This document shows positions 1 through 6,440 of a DNA stretch of 9,003 nucleotides, one piece after another. A program made the translations under genes and the position numbers. Position 1 is the first letter of the stretch. Every line of letters begins with the position of its first letter. Location of the stretch: assembly GCA_937885815.1 (NCBI GenBank), contig CALABM010000027.1:1-9003 (forward strand), read 5' to 3'. The notes below the pieces were generated by a model, which saw nothing but the letters and a program-made list of their open reading frames with translations, was not told the DNA's origin and searched no databases. Origin of the DNA: an uncultured Verrucomicrobiales bacterium (GTDB taxonomy: Bacteria > Verrucomicrobiota > Verrucomicrobiia > Verrucomicrobiales > Akkermansiaceae).

Positions 1-10
1 GTGAGCTCGA

Positions 11-901
11 TTATACATCGAACGCAGGCAATATACCACAAAATTTCAATAGAGCTCCGGAATGTAAACACAGATAAAGAAATATTTTTTCAAGTTGCAA
101 AGAGTTGCGAACATCAAATAGTGAGGGAATATCCCGCTTGAGTACTTTGTCAGCCACATCTTCTCGAAGCAACATTTGTGCTCTTGCCAAGGTAGATACG
201 CGTAACAGCTCCGGAAAACCGCCCAATGCAATATAACGATTCCAGGCGGCCTGCATATCACCTACTCTGAACATCAGCATGGAGAACTCTTCGGAAGGCA
301 TGGCGGAGAGCTCTTCGAGGGTGTATAGAGAGATGTCGTTATGGAGGTGATTTTGCTCAATATCACAGTATTCTCGGAAGGTGAGCGTAGGCATCCTCAG
401 AACTCTCCATCTCCCGACACCGCTATCTGCCACTCCTTTTTCGATGCAGGGACTCGCTGACCCTGTAGCGGTCAGATTAAGGTTTGGACGTGTGTCGTAT
501 AGCGTTTTAAGCCATAAACTCCAGTCTTGTACATATTGAATTTCATCCAGAAAAAAGTATTTCTGCTTTTCTCTAGGAACCATGGCATCGTATTCGGCAA
601 GAATACGCTGAAACCCTACCAATTTACAAAGAGGATTATCAAAAGAGAGGTAAAAAATATGTTGCGGGACAACGCCTTCGCTCAGCAGGTGAGAAATGAC
701 CTGCTTCATGACTGTTGTTTTACCGATGCGACGTGCTCCGCTTAATACAACGAACCTGCGTACGTCTGTACTTTTTATAATGTCAAGCGTGTCTTTGTAC
801 GCGCTGCGGTGGGTGGACGGCAGCTCTTCATCAATCGCATTGTTATTCCACCACGGATTATATTGGTACAGTAATTGTTTGATTTGTGTATCCTCCAGCA
901 T
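11..901 (-). CDS. AAA_14/DUF4143-type ATPase, C-terminally truncated
   Basis: Predicted P-loop ATPase of the large AAA_14 + DUF4143 family, common as accessory genes in gut bacteria; the cellular role of most members is unknown. Seen: Walker A GARRIGKT (residues 55-62), Walker B YFFLDEIQ (115-122), sensor-1-like TGSAS (146-150), then the family hallmark GRWRVLRMPTLTFREY (163-178) and the start of DUF4143 with YIALGGFPEL (223-232) and the LREDVADKVLKRDI stretch (245-258). The family usually runs to about 380-430 residues; this frame stops at 296, just after LHSGALL, where DUF4143 should continue. The gene is therefore probably a premature-stop or frameshifted pseudogene, unless the protein works in short form. 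The ATG at 899-901 sits about 18 nt behind the predicted transcription start, with no Shine-Dalgarno sequence. A sampled line is near 40% GC, lower than most neighbours. Family assignment is firm; function is not known. Confidence 0.85.
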   Translation of the reverse strand: MLEDTQIKQLLYQYNPWWNNNAIDEELPSTHRSAYKDTLDIIKSTDVRRFVVLSGARRIGKTTVMKQVISHLLSEGVVPQHIFYLSFDNPLCKLVGFQRILAEYDAMVPREKQKYFFLDEIQYVQDWSLWLKTLYDTRPNLNLTATGSASPCIEKGVADSGVGRWRVLRMPTLTFREYCDIEQNHLHNDISLYTLEELSAMPSEEFSMLMFRVGDMQAAWNRYIALGGFPELLRVSTLARAQMLLREDVADKVLKRDIPSLFDVRNSLQLEKIFLYLCLHSGALLKFCGILPAFDV

Positions 902-925
902 GTTTTGCGATTCTGTTTTGAGCTT

Positions 926-953
926 ATTATAAACACTTAAAGACTTATGTCAA
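926..953 (-). promoter_or_regulatory. consensus sigma-70 promoter of the ATPase gene
   Basis: On the minus strand a perfect TTGACA (plus 948-953) is followed after 16 bp by a perfect TATAAT (plus 926-931). The expected transcription start lies near 919, giving a leader of about 18 nt before the ATG at 901 with no Shine-Dalgarno sequence in it. Two perfect hexamers are rare by chance, so this is the strongest promoter call in the window. Confidence 0.8.
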
Positions 954-962
954 GAGATAATG

Positions 963-1007
963 AAAATATACTTTAAGAAAAATGATAAAATTCTCAAAGT
1001 ATATTTT
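963..1007. repeat. 17 bp inverted repeat upstream of the ATPase promoter
   Basis: Arms at 963-979 and 991-1007 are reverse complements at 16 of 17 positions (AAAATATACTTTAAGAA against its complement with one C/T change), around an 11 nt centre. It lies 10 bp upstream of the ATPase -35 box, between divergent genes. It could be an operator, an AT-rich binding site, or a bidirectional hairpin; the sequence alone does not decide. Confidence 0.7.
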
Positions 1008-1114
1008 AAATCGTAGACTTATTATTGAAAATCAAAATTTAACGATATAATATCCGGCGTAACGATTACTTGCTTTGTTTTCAATTGAGGCCGGAACTAA
1101 ATCAATAGAAGCCT

Positions 1115-1264
1115 TCATAAACTAAACAACACTCCATTTACGCCCGGACAAACAGCAAGATTATGACCTGCCCCTAGCAGCCAAAGGCTCACTGGGAACT
1201 TTTCCACCTCTTGCAGCTTTGTCTGAGTTGCGGCATGGATAGCATTCTCACAGCAACGAGCCAT
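1115..1264 (-). pseudogene. possible short gene or gene remnant, 49 codons
   Basis: A minus-strand frame runs from ATG (1262-1264) to TGA (1115-1117) and stays open upstream of the ATG for about 17 more codons. The translation begins MARCCENAIHAATQTKLQEV and ends GVNGVLFSL. The first half looks like an amphipathic helix, the second half is hydrophobic. There is no Shine-Dalgarno sequence or obvious promoter. I recognise no family. It may be the remnant of a lost gene or simply a chance frame; the surrounding 250 bp have no other open frame of interest. Confidence 0.2.
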
Positions 1265-1399
1265 CAGCTTGGAAAGTTTTGACTGGAAAGATAGTCCGCC
1301 TAATTCGGAAGCCTGTCACTGCGTAGGATTCATCCAAAGACGGAAGCTCACAGAATCAATAGATTGTAGGTTCAAGGTGCTCGAATCCGAACTAACAGC

Positions 1400-1428
1400 T
1401 TGCTACGGCTCCCGGATTCTGGTAACAT
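1400..1428 (+). promoter_or_regulatory. putative promoter of the ankyrin gene
   Basis: TTGCTA (1400-1405), 17 bp, TAACAT (1423-1428). The predicted start near 1435 leaves a leader of about 25 nt before the ATG at 1460. A 7 bp inverted repeat, GAATCCG (1383-1389) with CGGATTC (1413-1419), brackets the -35 box and might be a regulator site. Confidence 0.45.
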
Positions 1429-1459
1429 GACACCGTAACAAATACACATTTGCCACACT

Positions 1460-3004
1460 ATGAATCTGAGACCTTTCGCATATTCTGTGCTAGTGGCTGC
1501 TGCCGCTCTGAGCGGTGCTGCTGAGCCCGGTTCCGAACAGCCGTTGCAGATGGCTGCTCCAGCGGCATCATTAGATGCGGCGTTTCACGAGGCCGTGCTC
1601 AAGTGTTTTCGTTCCTTCCGCTATGATGATTCTGCCATGCGGGAACTACTTCGCCAAGGGGCTGATGTGAATGCGGTGGATGCCGAGGGGAATAATGCGC
1701 TGATGCTGGTTATCAAAGCGGCAGATGGTCATAGCGAGCACCGAATCCAGAAGGAGCTCTTCGCGTTCCTCCGCGATGCCGGAATTGACTTGCATGCCCG
1801 CAATAAGGACGGCTTGAATGCCGCAGAGCTGAACTGCTGCCTGTACTGGCCCTATGATTTCCTGACAGAAGAATTTGAGCAAGCCGGTGTTCCGATATGT
1901 CTGGATGCCCGTCTGGCTGCCGCTGCGGCGGTGAGCAATGTGACTGAGGTGGAACGTCTGCTGCAGGCTGGGGCAAACCCAAATTTCAACCAGGCCTGCG
2001 CCCTGACCAAGTGCATGGGGATTATAACAGACGGCCCCAAAAAGAACGAGGTTATCATTGCTGCTCTGCTGCTGCAAGCCGGTGCCGACCCGAACTTGAG
2101 GGGGGACAGGCTGATGATGCGTGCGGTGCTCAGCGATTATGCAGAAGACTTGGTGCCACTGCTCTTGCAGCACGGGTTCCGTGTGCGGGATTGCGATGCG
2201 GAAACTACCGGCGAGTGGCTGGAGCATCTGCTGGCGCATCGGCTTCCGGCTAAGGTGGGAATCGTGAATCTGCTCATCTGTCACGGCGTGGAGCTGAATG
2301 ATGAAAACTGGTACACCCCTTTCTTCTGCGATTTGGTCACAGATGGCCGCGGTAGCTATCAGGATATGCAGCTTGCGCGTCACCTCATTGAGCTGGGACT
2401 GGATGCCACCCGCGAGAACGAGGACGGCAAAACAGCCTACATGCTGGCTCGGGAGAAGAATCTCGGCTTGGGTATTCAGCAGATTCTGGAGAACCCCCAG
2501 GCCGTGCTGGCAGAGTACCGTAAAAAGGCGCAAACCGTGGATGAGCTCGGCCGCACGCAGCTGATGCTGGCCGTGGCGGACCCTCACCAACCCGCCATTG
2601 AAGTGTACAAATGCCTCCGCGCAGGGGTGGATGTGAATGCCCGCGATGCTCAGGGGCGCACAGCCCTTTTCTACATCAACTCCTTCTGCCCACAGAAAGA
2701 CCTGAAGGCGAAGCTGCTCATTGAAGCCGGGGCTGATGTGAACGCCCGCGATGCACAGGGGCTTACCCCCCTGCTGGCGCTGCCGTATGTGCATGACCTC
2801 CAAATACCGCAGCAGTATTCCTGCGCACCCATCATCCGTCTGCTGGCAGAGGCCGGGGCAGATTTGAATGCCTGTGACAGTGATGGCTACACTCGGATAG
2901 AGCTCATGCTGCGCCGCGGAAATCTGAGTCTGATGGATAGGGAATGCGTAATGCTGCTCCAACAGCTCGGCTGCGCTCCCCGCCCCGAACACTTGAATAA
3001 ATAA
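1460..3004 (+). CDS. exported ankyrin-repeat protein
   Basis: A 514-residue protein with a Sec-type signal peptide (residues 1 to about 20; MNLR n-region, VLVAAAALSGAA core and AXA-like cleavage zone), so the ankyrin domain is predicted to lie in the periplasm or outside the cell. Ankyrin repeats fill the rest. Clear units include LLRQGADVNAVDAEGNNAL (63-81), FLRDAGIDLHARNKDGLNAA (103-122), LLQAGANPN (167-175), LLLQAGADPN (203-212), CLRAGVDVNARDAQGRTAL (385-403), LLIEAGADVNARDAQGLTPL (419-438) and LLAEAGADLNACDSDGYT (461-478). The middle repeats are degenerate. Ankyrin repeats bind partner proteins; no enzyme domain is visible, so the partner and role are unknown. The start is placed on the ATG with a signal peptide directly behind it; no Shine-Dalgarno sequence. 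Its own promoter and a strong terminator make it monocistronic. A sampled line is about 57% GC. Confidence 0.9.
   Translation: MNLRPFAYSVLVAAAALSGAAEPGSEQPLQMAAPAASLDAAFHEAVLKCFRSFRYDDSAMRELLRQGADVNAVDAEGNNALMLVIKAADGHSEHRIQKELFAFLRDAGIDLHARNKDGLNAAELNCCLYWPYDFLTEEFEQAGVPICLDARLAAAAAVSNVTEVERLLQAGANPNFNQACALTKCMGIITDGPKKNEVIIAALLLQAGADPNLRGDRLMMRAVLSDYAEDLVPLLLQHGFRVRDCDAETTGEWLEHLLAHRLPAKVGIVNLLICHGVELNDENWYTPFFCDLVTDGRGSYQDMQLARHLIELGLDATRENEDGKTAYMLAREKNLGLGIQQILENPQAVLAEYRKKAQTVDELGRTQLMLAVADPHQPAIEVYKCLRAGVDVNARDAQGRTALFYINSFCPQKDLKAKLLIEAGADVNARDAQGLTPLLALPYVHDLQIPQQYSCAPIIRLLAEAGADLNACDSDGYTRIELMLRRGNLSLMDRECVMLLQQLGCAPRPEHLNK
2630..2762 (+). repeat. near-identical 28 bp DNA repeats inside the ankyrin gene
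   Basis: 2630-2657 and 2735-2762 match at 26 of 28 positions and are 105 bp (35 codons) apart, encoding DVNARDAQG twice. A shorter related piece lies near 1663-1677. Both differences are silent, so the repeats may reflect fairly recent internal duplication or gene conversion between ankyrin units. Confidence 0.8.
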
Positions 3005-3022
3005 GCAAAAAATACATCTTGC

Positions 3023-3048
3023 AGCCAAGGATTCCGCCTTGGCTTTTT
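3023..3048 (+). terminator. intrinsic terminator of the ankyrin gene
   Basis: AGCCAAGG (3023-3030), a 6 nt loop, CCTTGGCT (3037-3044), then a run of T to 3048. The 8 bp perfect stem begins 18 nt after the stop codon at 3002-3004. It is the clearest Rho-independent terminator in the window. Confidence 0.85.
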
Positions 3049-3146
3049 CGCTTGTCCGGCCGGAGCTCCGACCGCCCCTTACAGGAGTGTTTTTGCGCCA
3101 TCGGCAACCAAAATGCAGGGACCTCTCAACAAAATGAGCTCCACGC

Positions 3147-3175
3147 TTGCAGTTAGGGGTGAAACTTGCTATAAT
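3147..3175 (+). promoter_or_regulatory. promoter of the lipoprotein pair
   Basis: TTGCAG (3147-3152), 17 bp, perfect TATAAT (3170-3175), with an extended -10 TGC directly before it. The expected start near 3182 is about 20 nt ahead of the ATG at 3202 and 56 nt ahead of the ATG at 3238. The other promoters here have leaders of about 18-32 nt, so its placement fits 3202 as the original start codon better than 3238. Confidence 0.7.
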
Positions 3176-3201
3176 GAACCGCAACTGATACACGCTTAGT
3201 G

Positions 3202-3219
3202 ATGACCAACATCCGCTAA
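3202..3219 (+). other. five-codon frame MTNIR, former start or leader peptide
   Basis: ATG at 3202, in frame with the ATG at 3238, reads MTNIR and then TAA (3217-3219). After the stop the frame continues FLTTIA into MHSIFRLL. The flanking DNA at 3187-3208 matches 3972-3993 (the start of the next gene) at 20 of 22 positions, and FLTTIA matches ILATIA there. This is best read as the original start region broken by a nonsense change; a small upstream frame coupled to the main gene is the alternative. Confidence 0.6.
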
Positions 3220-3237
3220 TTCCTTACCACCATAGCT

Positions 3238-3951
3238 ATGCACAGTATTTTCCGGCTCTTGATTTGTCTACCGCTTGTGTTCTGTAGCTGCTCCGTGCAG
3301 ACATACAGATTTTTTGTCAATAAAGCGCAGGAAGGTGAATCTATCTACATTCCTGTAGATCCAGAGCATCCCAGAGAGCTTCTTTTATATGAAGCAGAGG
3401 GCAAAACCTATCTACGCGGCATACGTAGCCGCACCACAGCACGGTCTTCCGCGTACTTCGAAAATCACCTACCGTTCTCGGATAATAGCATCCAGGAAGT
3501 ACATTTACCCGTAGCCGGGGCCGAGCAGCAAAGCGTATACTGCGAAGTACAGTTGCAGCGAGCCTCTCATAATGTACGTCACTGGGAAAAAACAGATTCG
3601 CCGTGGTTAGGCTCCTTACCAAGTAACGCCCGACCCTTTCGTAGCTCCGCTTACCTGAGTGGATTCTATTCACGCAGCCCTGTAGCCGGATCTGTCGAAT
3701 CGGTAGAAACTCAGCCCATGCGCGCCACCGGAAAGGCGCTGTTATATTACCCGTTGGCAGCTGGCACATTTGTGGCAGTAGATGTACCTCTCACCTTAGC
3801 GATCAATGCGGTTTTGGCTTGCGGAGGGGCCGTATGTCTCACAGCTGCCGGGTGTGAATCTCTGTTCTATGGTGTGTGTTCCATGGGCGAGTGTTGCATA
3901 GATGCATTTACCTCAGAAGAAACCTCACCATCACCAAGCTCCGGAGAATAA
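3238..3951 (+). CDS. putative lipoprotein, cysteine-rich C-terminus
   Basis: A 237-residue protein with a short signal sequence (MHSIFRLLICLPLVFCSC); C18 in FCSC is a weak lipobox candidate, so membrane-anchored lipoprotein is likely but not certain. Mid-protein HNVRHWEK (111-118) and the later YYPLAAGTFVAVDVPL (170-185) recur as HRIGHLEK and YHYPL...ADVPL in the next gene, so the two are distant paralogs. The DVPLTLAINAVL stretch also resembles the DLPLS...DTLLLP region of YceK/YidQ-type lipoproteins (inference). The tail holds six cysteines (C195, C200, C206, C214, C219, C220). The region before the ATG matches the start of the next gene and contains in-frame ATG (3202) and TAA (3217-3219), so the present start may be secondary, with translation beginning at 3238 or the gene being damaged. 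It is followed 35 nt later by its paralog, probably in one operon. Function unknown. Confidence 0.7.
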   Translation: MHSIFRLLICLPLVFCSCSVQTYRFFVNKAQEGESIYIPVDPEHPRELLLYEAEGKTYLRGIRSRTTARSSAYFENHLPFSDNSIQEVHLPVAGAEQQSVYCEVQLQRASHNVRHWEKTDSPWLGSLPSNARPFRSSAYLSGFYSRSPVAGSVESVETQPMRATGKALLYYPLAAGTFVAVDVPLTLAINAVLACGGAVCLTAAGCESLFYGVCSMGECCIDAFTSEETSPSPSSGE

Positions 3952-3986
3952 TCCGGCTGCGAACTTTAACAGATACACTCTTAGTT

Positions 3987-5114
3987 ATGACCATTCCCTC
4001 CTTCCCCAGAATCCTTGCGACTATAGCCCTCTGCCTTGCGGCGGCGGGATTGAGCTCGTGCATCTACTCTGATTTAGGGCGCGCTGTAGGCAGTATCGGC
4101 ACCGAGGTTCCGCGGCTTGTGCCAAAGGCGAACCGCGGGATAATGAGCTCCTACTGTGGTAATCTATACCGTAAGAATGGTAGGTATTACGTGGCATTGC
4201 CGCTGGCATGGGTGCCGGAGCGCCGCCGGGGGTATGAGTTTATGCCTCTGTACCCGCCGGCAGGCACTTCTGCTTTCAACACAAGCTTCACGTATAACCG
4301 CCCTTATACAGCCGAGGAGCTACAGCAATACCCCACCAAGCCGGAATACTATGAAGCCGTCAATCCCAGCATTGTGCACTTTCCGCAGGCAGACGCGAAC
4401 GGAGCTATTGGCTATGTGCGGGCAGACTTAACCCCGGCGGCAGAGTTCAATCCCGAGGGGGCAGAATCGATAGGGCTATACGGAGTTGCTGGGGCGGCAC
4501 ACCGCATTGGGCATCTGGAAAAGCGGCATGCTTGGTATCACTACCCGCTCAAGCCTCTTCAAGCAGTGGCAGCTGTGGCAGATGTGCCCCTCAGTGCTGC
4601 GCTTATGCCGATAAGTTTTGCGCTCTGGAACATGGCAATGGAGGTTACCGGGGGCGATTGGCAGACGATACAGCCTTGGCACGATAATACTCGCCTCAGC
4701 TTTGGTGGCCCCTTGTATCCGGAATATGATACCGGCATTTCGCCCCCTGAGACCATGGCAGGCAAGCGTCTGATCCTGGGAGGCCAACGCTTTGATTTTC
4801 CGCGTGATGAGGATGGCGACTGCACCCACCGAGGAAAGACGTATTCGTGCCGATACTCGGCCCCCTACTCAGCGCGCCTTCCCTTGGCTGGATTATATGA
4901 AAATTCGTCGGGTACTCGTAGATCCCGAAAATGGCAATTACTGTTTATCACGCCGAACTCCGGTGTTGCCGTGAGCCAGGCGAAGGATTACAATAGCCAA
5001 AACTGGATTTATCCACCCCCACATACAGCGGGAGATCTGGTATATCTCCCCTTCCGGATAGAAAATCTCCCGGCCCAACGTGCGGCTAGGCTTGAACAAA
5101 ACCGAGGAAATTGA
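3987..5114 (+). CDS. putative lipoprotein, paralog of the upstream gene
   Basis: A 375-residue protein with a good lipoprotein signal peptide: MTIPSFPRILATIALCLAAA followed by GLSSC, lipidated Cys at 25. The frame is open further upstream, but the ATG at 3987 is chosen because the signal peptide begins there and because the same ATG context is duplicated at 3202. The N-terminal half has short aromatic-rich strands (GRYYVALPLAWVPE, 65-78); HRIGHLEK (172-179) and WYHYPLKPLQAVAAVADVPL (183-202) correspond to motifs of the upstream protein, the latter also resembling the YceK/YidQ lipoprotein C-terminus. The remaining 170 residues form a second part with repeated beta-like segments and two cysteines (279, 288). 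No enzyme motif is seen. No Shine-Dalgarno sequence. Likely co-transcribed with the upstream gene (35 nt gap). Role in the envelope is inferred from lipidation only. Confidence 0.75.
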   Translation: MTIPSFPRILATIALCLAAAGLSSCIYSDLGRAVGSIGTEVPRLVPKANRGIMSSYCGNLYRKNGRYYVALPLAWVPERRRGYEFMPLYPPAGTSAFNTSFTYNRPYTAEELQQYPTKPEYYEAVNPSIVHFPQADANGAIGYVRADLTPAAEFNPEGAESIGLYGVAGAAHRIGHLEKRHAWYHYPLKPLQAVAAVADVPLSAALMPISFALWNMAMEVTGGDWQTIQPWHDNTRLSFGGPLYPEYDTGISPPETMAGKRLILGGQRFDFPRDEDGDCTHRGKTYSCRYSAPYSARLPLAGLYENSSGTRRSRKWQLLFITPNSGVAVSQAKDYNSQNWIYPPPHTAGDLVYLPFRIENLPAQRAARLEQNRGN

Positions 5115-5120
5115 TATCAT
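5092..5120 (+). promoter_or_regulatory. putative promoter of the thioesterase gene
   Basis: TTGAAC (5092-5097), 17 bp, TATCAT (5115-5120), overlapping the end of the lipoprotein gene. The start near 5127 leaves about 32 nt before the ATG at 5159, which supports that codon over the in-frame TTG at 5111. Confidence 0.45.
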
Positions 5121-5158
5121 TTGCCGCGTTGCATCTTCCTTCCTCTCTGATTGCCAAC

Positions 5159-5878
5159 ATGGATACCCCCTCATACTCCAGCATCGTCTCATCTAGCAAT
5201 ACCGACAAGCACGGGAACATGAAGCTCTTTTCAGCCTTGCAGTGGATGCAGGATTGTTCCGTCATTGACTTCATGGAGGATACGGATTTTTTCGAATGGC
5301 TTCAGGCAAACCACGTAACGCCGCTCGTGAACTTCCGCCAAATTGAGGTAGTGCGTGTGCCTGTTTTACGTGAAAAACTTACCTGCTCCACACACGTTTA
5401 CGATCTTCAAGGTGCAATCGGATACCGCAACACGGCCATATATGACGCTCAGGGTAACGCCTGTTACAAGAGCTGGAGTATTGCCGCCTTTGTCAATCTG
5501 GAGACCGGGCGCTTAGGCAGAATACCCCGTGAAGTGCAGAACGCGCTGCAATTCGCCCCACGGCTCGACATGACCTATGGTTCACGGAAAATCGAGCTTC
5601 CCTCTGCGCCATTGACACCGCTGGCCTCCTTCCGCGTGCTGCGAGATGACATTGACTACAACAACCATGTGAACAATGCGCAGTACATCCGAATCGCCCT
5701 GGAATGTCTGCCAGAGGACTTCCAAGTCAGTGGCCTGAGAGTGGAATACAAGAAACCCGTGTTACCCGGCAGCAGCATCACCCCCGCCATCACATATGGC
5801 CCTAACACGGCCTATGTCGTGCTGATGGTAGAAGAAAGCGTCTGCTGCGTGGTCGAGTTCACCTCTCGCGGCGCCTGA
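5159..5878 (+). CDS. acyl-ACP thioesterase (FatA/FatB-like, double hotdog)
   Basis: Predicted to hydrolyse acyl-ACP to free fatty acid and ACP in the cytoplasm, ending or diverting fatty-acid synthesis. The 239-residue length fits bacterial members. The first hotdog domain covers about 5-125: the N-terminal strand, an FSALQWMQDCSV helix, VNFRQIEVVRVPVLREKLTC and the hallmark end WSIAAFVNLETGRLGRIP (106-123). The second runs from about 155 and holds the catalytic segment D166-Y-N168-N-H170-V-N-N (known Asp/Asn/His set of plant FatA/FatB) followed by QYIRIALECLP. Nothing essential appears missing. The ATG at 5159 is preferred to TTG 5111 because homologous structure begins just after it and a promoter lies in between. 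No Shine-Dalgarno sequence. Followed 21 nt later by an unrecognised gene, probably in the same transcript. Acyl-chain preference cannot be read from the sequence. Confidence 0.9.
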   Translation: MDTPSYSSIVSSSNTDKHGNMKLFSALQWMQDCSVIDFMEDTDFFEWLQANHVTPLVNFRQIEVVRVPVLREKLTCSTHVYDLQGAIGYRNTAIYDAQGNACYKSWSIAAFVNLETGRLGRIPREVQNALQFAPRLDMTYGSRKIELPSAPLTPLASFRVLRDDIDYNNHVNNAQYIRIALECLPEDFQVSGLRVEYKKPVLPGSSITPAITYGPNTAYVVLMVEESVCCVVEFTSRGA

Positions 5879-5899
5879 GTAGCTATCCCATTATACCTT

Positions 5900-6391
5900 A
5901 TGGATAAGGAGCTTCAGCAGGATTATACGGAGGGTGCGCCCCATCACCTGAGCATGATTGATGAACACGAGTTGGCAGAAAGCATAGCGTGGTTGCTGTT
6001 TCGGTCTGATTGGTACAAGATGTATGCCATCCCGGAGCAAGATGTCATCACCACCGCCGCCCGCGTGGCAGGATATGCACTAGGGGCAGATGACGGGGAG
6101 TTTTCATACGCAGCCGAGGGGCGCGCCAATCAGGATTACTTGTCCGATTTCCTCAGTCGGGAAGAGCTCGAGCTGCGCTGCATGGCCATGTGTTCAAGCG
6201 CCACCGCGAAGGTGAAAATAGCCGCGGCAATCCTGTACTTCCGCTATTGTTACGATCACAATGAGTTTGTGGAATTAAGAAGCTTGGCCCAGCTGGCCCC
6301 ATCCGCAGAGGACGAGGCCCCGGAACTGTTCTTGCAGCAGCTCTGCCCCATCTTCCTTGCATTAGAAAAGCGCTATCAAGAATCGCTGTAG
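5900..6391 (+). CDS. hypothetical helical cytoplasmic protein
   Basis: A 163-residue acidic protein that I do not recognise. It has no signal peptide and no membrane span. It is predicted to be mostly helical: HELAESIAWLLFRSDWYKMY (23-42), VITTAARVAGYAL (49-61), SREELELRCMAMCSSATAKV (86-105), KIAAAILYFRYCYDHNEFVEL (106-126) and a C-terminal PELFLQQLCPIFLALEKRY (141-159). Four cysteines (94, 98, 117, 149) show no metal-site spacing. The ATG is 21 nt after the thioesterase stop with no Shine-Dalgarno sequence and no good promoter between, so translation probably depends on the shared transcript. Whether it has anything to do with fatty-acid metabolism is only suggested by that position. Two GC-rich hairpins follow the stop. 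Confidence 0.75.
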   Translation: MDKELQQDYTEGAPHHLSMIDEHELAESIAWLLFRSDWYKMYAIPEQDVITTAARVAGYALGADDGEFSYAAEGRANQDYLSDFLSREELELRCMAMCSSATAKVKIAAAILYFRYCYDHNEFVELRSLAQLAPSAEDEAPELFLQQLCPIFLALEKRYQESL

Positions 6392-6397
6392 TATGGC

Positions 6398-6440
6398 GCG
6401 GGCCATGCCCGCCTAATCTATGAGCCCCGGTGAGGGGCTC
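6398..6440 (+). terminator. two successive GC-rich hairpins after 6391
   Basis: GCGGGC-CAT-GCCCGC (6398-6412) begins 6 nt after the stop codon; GAGCCCC-GGTGA-GGGGCTC (6422-6440) follows 9 nt later. Both stems are perfect (6 and 7 bp). Neither has a T run, so this may be a factor-dependent terminator, an RNA-stabilising end, or an intergenic palindromic repeat. Confidence 0.5.

Larger units (their letters stand above)
902..1459. other. intergenic spacer between divergent genes
   Basis: Without a convincing gene. From left to right it holds the ATPase promoter, the 17 bp inverted repeat, a stray plus-strand TATAAT at 1046-1051 with a TTGAAA only 15 bp upstream (1025-1030), a short minus-strand open frame at 1115-1264, a 7 bp inverted repeat (1383-1389 with 1413-1419), and the promoter of the ankyrin gene. 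The part up to about 1060 is strongly AT-rich; the part after about 1090 is near genome-average composition and may be decayed coding DNA. Confidence 0.6.

Noticed and set aside
963..1007. Inverted repeat as transposon ends
   Set aside because: The arms are only 11 nt apart, so there is no room for a cargo, and no target-site duplication is seen.
1360..1420. tRNA-like word, GCTCGAATCC, resembling a T-arm
   Set aside because: The flanking bases do not form a T-stem, acceptor stem or anticodon arm on either strand.
1646..3193. A 515-codon open frame on the minus strand, almost fully antisense to the ankyrin gene
   Set aside because: It mirrors the ankyrin gene, whose repeat codons suppress stops in that frame. 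The translation is low-complexity and His/Gln/Cys-rich with no domain, while the plus strand has a signal peptide and clear ankyrin units.
3876..3986. Upstream extension of the second lipoprotein
   Set aside because: It would overlap the first lipoprotein gene and bury the signal peptide; the ATG at 3987 gives a correct lipoprotein signal.
5111..5158. TTG start of the thioesterase overlapping the lipoprotein stop
   Set aside because: The extra residues are not part of the hotdog fold, the GAGGAA before the TTG is too close, and a promoter places transcription start downstream of it.
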